Assembly (NCBI GenBank): GCA_028290125.1
Contig: JAQGKM010000397.1
Location: forward strand, 1-18,340
Reading direction: 5' to 3'
DNA: 18,340 nucleotides
Source: Hyphomicrobiales bacterium
Lineage (GTDB): Bacteria > Pseudomonadota > Alphaproteobacteria > Rhizobiales > Beijerinckiaceae
The position numbers and the translations under genes are program-made. This document shows, piece after piece, positions 14,501 to 18,340 of the stretch (the stretch's first letter is position 1; each line of letters starts with the position of its first letter). The notes below the pieces were generated by a model that was given only the letters and a program-made list of their open reading frames with translations, was not told the DNA's origin and did not search any database.

Positions 14501-15832
14501 GCCCTGCCCTTCGCGGCCACGGCGGCCATTGATCTCACCGCGCGTGGCAAGCTCGACGCCGCCGTCGCCAATGCGACGCTCGGACCAGCCGGGCAACGCC
14601 TGTCCGGCAGCGTCACGCTCGACATGCGCGTCGCCGGCACCCGCACGGATCCGCAGGTCTCTGGCGCCGCCGCGATGACGGGCGGCAGCTTCCGCGACAC
14701 GCTGCAGGGCGTGCAGCTCGACGCCATCAACGCGCGTCTGCGCGCCAATGGCGACACGATCACGATCGAGAGCGCGAGCGCCAACACGCCGCGCGACGGC
14801 CGGCTTACCGCGAGCGGACGCGTGACGATCGATCCCGCAGCCGGCTTCCCCGGCACGATCGCGATCCGCGGCCAGCGCGCCGCGCTGGTGTCCAGCAGTT
14901 TGCTGAACGCGACCGCCGATCTATCGCTCGATCTCAGCGGCCCGCTGGCGCGCACGCCGCGCATCGCCGGCCGCATCGACCTCACACGACTTGACGTAGC
15001 CGTGCCCGACAGGCTGCCGACGACGCTGAAGCCCATCCAGAAGACACGTCACATCGCGCCGCCCCCGCAGGTCGCGCGTCGTCTCGCCGCGCAACGGCAG
15101 GCGCTTGCGAAACGCGGCGGCCGCGCCGCCATGTTCGTCGCGACGCTCGATCTCTCGATCACCGCGCCCAACCGCATTTTCGTGCGCGGCCGCGGCCTCG
15201 ACGCCGTGCTCGGCGGGTCGCTCCGCCTGACCGGCACGACCAACGACCCGATCGCCATCGGCGCCTTCGATCTCGCGCGCGGCAGGCTGGCAATCCTCGG
15301 CCAGCGTCTCGAGTTCTCGCGCGGACGCCTCGCCTTCACGGGCAATCTCATTCCCGATCTCGACTTCCTGGCGTCGACGCAGGCCGGAGAAGTCACGGCC
15401 AATGTCGCCGTCACGGGGCCCGCCAACGAGCCGACCTTCGCCTTCTCGTCGCAGCCCGATCTGCCGCAGGATGAAGTTCTGTCGCGCATCCTGTTCGCGC
15501 GCGCGTCCGGCGGACTGTCGCCGTTCCAGGCGCTGCAGCTCGCGCAGGCCGCAGGCCAGTTTTCGGGCGGCGGCGGCGACGATTCCTTCGAGCGACTGCG
15601 CAAGTCTCTCGGCGTCGACTCGCTCGACATTCAGGCCGGCGCCGGCGGTCCCTCGGTCGGCATCACGCGCGCGATCAGCGACCGCGTCAGCATCGGCGTG
15701 AAGACTGGCGCGACCGCCGACCAGACCGGGCTGTCGGCGGACATCAACGTCACCAAGCGACTGCGCATCCAGACCGAAGTCGGCGCCAGCGGAGCCACCT
15801 CTGTGGGCGCCGGCGCCGAATGGGAATACTGA
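11543..15832 (+). CDS. tamB: TamB, AsmA-like periplasm-spanning protein
   Basis: A 1429-residue partner of TamA. TamB proteins are long beta-rich grooves bridging inner and outer membranes, linked to outer-membrane protein assembly and phospholipid transport. The N-terminus has a hydrophobic helix (about 7-25) after MRHARH, ending APGRAQ, which could be an anchor or a cleaved signal. An AsmA-like start follows (TQVKIGAVEGALSSDATVRD). The middle is repeated short beta-strand units. The last 370 residues are the TamB (DUF490) domain, with NRIFVRGRGLDAVLGGSLR, LPQDEVLSRILFARASGG, then LSPFQALQLAQAAGQ, ending GAGAEWEY. The ATG directly abuts the tamA stop codon, so translation is probably coupled. 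Length is at the upper normal range. No frameshift is seen. The 3' end is six bases from a convergent gene, without a visible terminator. Confidence 0.95.
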   Translation: MRHARHLALFCALLAAVAALLFAAPGRAQEDQSYLASLISRALSTPATQVKIGAVEGALSSDATVRDIVISDRDGVWLRLDRARLVWRRLALLRQRLEIDSLEIGHLEILRRPIPADEPVAGADQPILPDLPVKLEVKAFNLTELSLGQTVLGEALRAGADGRVSLGPPSEGLALRLNTKRLDAGGTFDARLDYVPQTNVLDLNVALDEPASGILSKLAGLPNEPPVKLDLNGKGTLDDFRADLNFNGGPTVGATGRAILGRDGTSRKLALNLAAQIAGLLPAPVAPVFPDTTELNGEMRFADDGAFSLTNLSLASQIARLDASGQSSKDGALDFKVQARATPNAGNATKAGDAEIRRLVFDATIIGTAKQPKMGAKLEIADARLPEGDLKQLTATFTADPTGAVTDSATRVRLAADIHASGLSLADAALARAIGNRIDVTLRGDTDLSGQGSYETIRLQSPSIDLSYAGELGRTLVKGRASARAPELARFGDIAGLALSGRSDIDIDLDGAPRYSRVGAIVDARTSGLRTGIPALDGLLGSAPRLNGTLRTAPRGRYEVEALRLAGSHMSADVAGFAEPADADLTARIDIKDLSRADKRLTGTAALRSRLTNGLDRPNVSLTAESPRATALGRPIENLVLDALINDLRGAFSAEAKLSGSIDRKPASGVAKVAQRPDGYQVEALDVSIGSASLRGSGAIDGQNLVRGNVAFNAADLDDLSAILLTKFDGRLSATVDLDATDGRQNARFNADGARLRAGDQRIRTLSAKGDLRDVYNKPILDGAIVVDEAVVGGETFTAINLTARGAADASDLVVAAKARGFSLDAAARLVNAEAPRLDIARFVAQRGARRIALAGPAQVTFRDGGVDLQRVALGIEGGQLSVQGRAGKTLDLTVAARAIPLAAAEIFAPGAGISGVLQGDARITGTTASPNGTYRIDIARLTAPQLRGTGVPPLAIKANGQLQGNRATIDANINAGSVGRLDISGALPFAATAAIDLTARGKLDAAVANATLGPAGQRLSGSVTLDMRVAGTRTDPQVSGAAAMTGGSFRDTLQGVQLDAINARLRANGDTITIESASANTPRDGRLTASGRVTIDPAAGFPGTIAIRGQRAALVSSSLLNATADLSLDLSGPLARTPRIAGRIDLTRLDVAVPDRLPTTLKPIQKTRHIAPPPQVARRLAAQRQALAKRGGRAAMFVATLDLSITAPNRIFVRGRGLDAVLGGSLRLTGTTNDPIAIGAFDLARGRLAILGQRLEFSRGRLAFTGNLIPDLDFLASTQAGEVTANVAVTGPANEPTFAFSSQPDLPQDEVLSRILFARASGGLSPFQALQLAQAAGQFSGGGGDDSFERLRKSLGVDSLDIQAGAGGPSVGITRAISDRVSIGVKTGATADQTGLSADINVTKRLRIQTEVGASGATSVGAGAEWEY

Positions 15833-15838
15833 CCGCGC

Positions 15839-16870
15839 TCAGTTGAGGTTGGGCACCAGCTTCTTCACGGACTCGATCAGATCCGGCGGCGTGCGGTAGA
15901 GTGCTGCGGTGATGCGCTCCAGATCTTCCGGCGAACGCCACGCCATGTCGACCTGCGCCTTGTCGGCTTCGGCGATCAGCTCGGGATCGGCGACGGCTGC
16001 AGCCAATGCCTTGCGCATGGTCGCGACGCGCGCCGCGGGCACTTCCGGCGGCAGCACGTAGGGGCGACCATATTCCGTGCTGGCGAAGACAAAGCGCATG
16101 AACTGGCGCTGTTCTTCGGTCTTGGCGAAATCATAGATCGACGGCGCATCCGGATAGTCGGCCATCTTGGCCTCCTCCGCACGCAGCAGCACGCGCAGCT
16201 TGCCGGTCTTGAACGAATCCGCGACCGTCCTGAACTGGCCGTTGGAGGCGCACACGCCCTGCACCTCGTCGCGTTCGATCGCCAGCAGCACGTCCGCCGT
16301 GCCGCGATAGCCTTCGATCAGTTTGATCTTGGCGCCGAGCACATGGTTGAACACGGTCGGCAGCGTATTCGTGGAATTGCCCGGCCCGACGCTGCCGAAC
16401 ACCGGCTCCTTGGTGAAGATCTCGCCTATCTTCTTCACGGGCGACTTTTCACCGACGACGCAGATGCGCCCCGGAAAGGACGTGCTCCCGAGCCAGATCA
16501 GCTTCTGCGGATCGGCGGTGAGGTTGGGATGGCCGAACAGCGCCTGGTTGACGATGTTGCGCGTGATGGCGCCGATCGCCGTGCCGTCGCGCGGCGCCTG
16601 CGTGTAGATGTAATTCGCCGCCACGATGCTCGCCGCCTGCGGCATGTTCTGGACGATGATGCCGGGCGCGCCGGGAAGATGGCGCGAGTAGTGGCGTGCG
16701 AGCAACCGCGCGCCGAGATCATATTCATTGCCGGCCGGAAAACCGACGATCATGCGGATCTGCTTGCCCTTGAAGAAGTCGGCCTCGGCATCGGCCCGGG
16801 CCGCGCCCGCCAGCAACAGCAGCGGCGCGCAAAGGACTGCCAATCGTCGTCCGAGCTGATGTGAGCTCAT
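15839..16870 (-). CDS. Bug-family (TctC-like) solute receptor in a catabolic operon
   Basis: A 343-residue exported receptor. The signal peptide is about 1-26 (basic LGRR, hydrophobic LAVLCAPLLLLAG, cut near ARADA). The mature start DFFKGKQIRMIVGFPAGNEY and the block PGIIVQNMPQAASIVAANYI match the two ligand-lining regions of Bug proteins, though NEYD replaces the usual Gly-rich loop. Further typical parts are VGPGNSTNTLPTVFNHVLGA and GYRGTADVLLAIERDEVQG. Start: ATG at 16870 has GGAGG ten bases upstream. The gene is 48 bases after the isocitrate lyase-family gene on the same strand, and so likely in one transcript with it and the LeuD-like gene; its ligand is probably their substrate. It is a diverged relative of the receptor at 3430-4497. 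No permease genes are in the window. Confidence 0.9.
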   Translation of the reverse strand: MSSHQLGRRLAVLCAPLLLLAGAARADAEADFFKGKQIRMIVGFPAGNEYDLGARLLARHYSRHLPGAPGIIVQNMPQAASIVAANYIYTQAPRDGTAIGAITRNIVNQALFGHPNLTADPQKLIWLGSTSFPGRICVVGEKSPVKKIGEIFTKEPVFGSVGPGNSTNTLPTVFNHVLGAKIKLIEGYRGTADVLLAIERDEVQGVCASNGQFRTVADSFKTGKLRVLLRAEEAKMADYPDAPSIYDFAKTEEQRQFMRFVFASTEYGRPYVLPPEVPAARVATMRKALAAAVADPELIAEADKAQVDMAWRSPEDLERITAALYRTPPDLIESVKKLVPNLN

Positions 16871-16918
16871 CTGTCTGTTTCCTCCATGTGTTGTTTCAGG
16901 ACGGCTGCATGCCCGCCC

Positions 16919-17812
16919 TTATTTGGCGTCCCGAACCAGCCGGGCCGCTTCGTCGTCGTAGGTCTTCTCGCGCGCCCATTGCTCGTCGAGCTGGACGACC
17001 TTGTAATATTCGTCGAGCGGCAACAGCCGGTCCTGAACGGCGGCGACCGAACGCGTCCGCTGCAATTCGCGCAGCGCATCGCGCACCGCCTTGGCGGCGG
17101 CGAACAGCGGCAGCGACGGAAGGGTCGCGGCGTTCACGCCGAGCGTTTCGAGCTGATCGGGCGTCATATGCGCCGGTCCCGCCGCTTGCGACAGCGTCGC
17201 GATGAAGGGACCGGGCACATCGCGCAACACGCGGCGGATGCCGTCTTGTGTATCGATGCCCTGCGGTTTGGCCAGGTCGGCGCCCGCCTCCATGAACAGC
17301 TGGCAGCGATGGATCGCCTCGTCTTCGCCTTCGAGCGCGAAGACGTCGGTGCGCGCGCAGATCATCATGCGCTCGTCGCTGCGCGCATCGAGCGCCGCCT
17401 TCAGCTTGGCGAGCATGGCGGAGGTCTCCACCACCTGCTTGCCCGGGAGATAGCCGCAGCGGCTGGGAAACACCTGATCGGTGAAAAACAGCGCCGCCAC
17501 GCCGGCCTTTTCGAACGCCTTCACCAGTTGCGTGACGTTGTGGACGCCGCCGAACCCCGTGTCGCCGTCGGCATAGACGGGGATCGAGACGGCGTCGCAG
17601 ATGCGTGCGTAATGATCGGCGAAGTCGCGCATGTTGGACTGGCCGGTGTCGGGCTGGCCGAGCAGACTGCCCGCCGCCGCATAACCGCCGGCGATCAGCG
17701 CACCAAAACCCTGCTCCTCGATGATGCGTGCGGAGAGCCCGTCATAGGCGCCGGGCATCAGCGCAAGGCCGGGAGCCGCGAGAATGTCGCGAAATTGCTG
17801 GCGCGCGCTCAT
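16919..17812 (-). CDS. Isocitrate lyase/PEP mutase family enzyme
   Basis: A 297-residue cytoplasmic enzyme of the isocitrate lyase/phosphoenolpyruvate mutase superfamily, a TIM barrel using Mg2+ to make or break C-C bonds next to a carboxylate. Visible motifs are PGAYDGLSARI (20-30), the metal-binding VYADGDTGFGG (79-89, with D82 and D84), the flexible active-site loop FPSRCGYLPGKQVV (115-128) with Cys119, and ICARTDVFALEG (151-162). The loop is usually (K/R)(K/R)CGH in lyases; here the His is Tyr121. Keeping Cys argues for a lyase (methylisocitrate or dimethylmalate type) over a phosphonomutase, but oxaloacetate decarboxylase is also possible. Start: ATG at 17812 overlaps the stop codon of the LeuD-like gene (ATGA), with GGAAG seven bases upstream. 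Family firm, substrate inferred from context only. Confidence 0.9.
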   Translation of the reverse strand: MSARQQFRDILAAPGLALMPGAYDGLSARIIEEQGFGALIAGGYAAAGSLLGQPDTGQSNMRDFADHYARICDAVSIPVYADGDTGFGGVHNVTQLVKAFEKAGVAALFFTDQVFPSRCGYLPGKQVVETSAMLAKLKAALDARSDERMMICARTDVFALEGEDEAIHRCQLFMEAGADLAKPQGIDTQDGIRRVLRDVPGPFIATLSQAAGPAHMTPDQLETLGVNAATLPSLPLFAAAKAVRDALRELQRTRSVAAVQDRLLPLDEYYKVVQLDEQWAREKTYDDEAARLVRDAK

Positions 17813-18340
17813 CGGGTCACTTCCGTTCCGGGCGCACGCTCCGCTTTCTGCAGCCACGACGCATCGTCGCGCGTCCGCGCTTCCCATGCGGCGATGGCGT
17901 CCGAATTCTTCAGGCTCATGCCGATGTCGTCGAGACCTTCGAGAAGCCGCGTGCGATCCGCAGATGAGATGTCGAAACGGATATCCGCGCCGCCCGGACC
18001 CGAAATCGTCTGCGTGCGGAGATCGACCGTGAAGGGCGCCGCGCCGTTGGCGGCGACCACGCGCCGTTCCAGATCGTCGGCGAGATCATCGCCCAGTTCG
18101 ACCGGAAGCACGCCGTTCTGCAAACAGTTCTCGCGATAGAGATCCGAAACCGAGCGCGCGACGATGCAGCTGACGCCGACCGCCTGCATGGTCCAGACAG
18201 CGCCCTCGCGCGACGAGCCGCAGCCAAAATTGCGGCCGGTGACGAAGATCGACGGCCGCGCGAATTGCGGGCGATTGAGCACGTGATCGGGATCGAGGCT
18301 GTCGTCGGCGCGCCTCCGGGCGCGATGAAAGAACATGTCG
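17809..18340 (-). CDS. leuD: LeuD-like hydratase/isomerase small subunit (5' end outside window)
   Basis: The last 176 or so residues of an aconitase-superfamily small (swivel) subunit; the true start lies beyond the window, since the first visible residues (DMFFHRAR) match an internal part of LeuD. Motifs are DPDHVLNRPQFARPSIFV, the substrate-recognition segment GRNFGCGSSREGAVWTM, SVSDLYRENCLQNGVLPVEL and the C-terminal GLDDIGMSLKNSDAIAAWE. Such subunits pair with a LeuC-type [4Fe-4S] large subunit, probably encoded upstream outside the window, to hydrate or isomerise small dicarboxylates. Biosynthetic LeuD usually reads SSREHAPWAL where this has SSREGAVWTM, which hints at a catabolic paralogue. 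The stop codon overlaps the start of the lyase-family gene by four bases. Isopropylmalate isomerase remains the default alternative. Confidence 0.88.
   Translation of the reverse strand, partial: DMFFHRARRRADDSLDPDHVLNRPQFARPSIFVTGRNFGCGSSREGAVWTMQAVGVSCIVARSVSDLYRENCLQNGVLPVELGDDLADDLERRVVAANGAAPFTVDLRTQTISGPGGADIRFDISSADRTRLLEGLDDIGMSLKNSDAIAAWEARTRDDASWLQKAERAPGTEVTR

Noticed and set aside
13067..14596. Long antisense frame within tamB
   Set aside because: No domain or start signal. tamB codes continuously through the region.
16886..18139. 417-codon plus-strand frame opposite the lyase and LeuD-like genes
   Set aside because: Both minus-strand genes show conserved active-site motifs here. 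The plus-strand translation has none.

Overview
The window looks like chromosomal DNA from an alphaproteobacterium, most likely of the order Hyphomicrobiales (Bradyrhizobium/Rhodopseudomonas-like). The grounds are high G+C by eye, a TamA-TamB pair and ndk of alphaproteobacterial type, two Bug-family solute receptors, a candidate EcfG general-stress promoter, and several copies of an interspersed palindromic repeat beginning GTCATTGCGAGCG. Almost all of it is coding. I see no tRNA, rRNA, CRISPR array, transposase or phage gene.

Layout. 1-1102: the N-terminus of a molybdopterin oxidoreductase (minus, cut by the window edge), a repeat block, a good terminator and ndk (minus). 1218-3101: a YheS-type ABC-F ATPase (plus), divergent from ndk. 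3102-3429: a non-coding stretch filled by two tandem copies of a long palindromic element between convergent genes. 3430-4497: an orphan Bug receptor (minus). 4498-4678: a divergent control region with an FNR/CRP-like box. 4679-7007: a Crp/Fnr-type regulator, a renalase-like flavoprotein and a small secreted protein (all plus). 7105-8191: two related coiled-coil proteins, both starting with GTG (minus). 8331-9068: a secreted Gly/Gln/Arg-rich protein (minus) behind a GGAAC-N16-CGTT promoter. 9195-9341: a 48-residue membrane protein (plus). 9539-15832: tamA and tamB with no base between them (plus), the outer-membrane/periplasmic translocation and assembly module. 15839-18340: a minus-strand operon of a LeuD-like hydratase small subunit (cut by the edge), an isocitrate lyase/PEP mutase family enzyme and a second Bug receptor.

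How the genes work together. The clearest functional units are tamAB (outer-membrane biogenesis) and the LeuD-like/lyase/Bug operon. The latter has the parts expected for capturing a small di- or tricarboxylate, hydrating or isomerising it, and splitting it into keto-acid products. The same enzyme pairing is known for dimethylmaleate hydratase plus 2,3-dimethylmalate lyase, so a catabolic rather than leucine-biosynthetic role is my main hypothesis. The secreted low-complexity protein, and possibly its divergent small membrane protein, look like members of the general stress response. The two coiled-coil proteins are unassigned and may be partners.

All family assignments come from reading motifs by eye. 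No database search was run, and promoter and terminator calls are pattern matches only.
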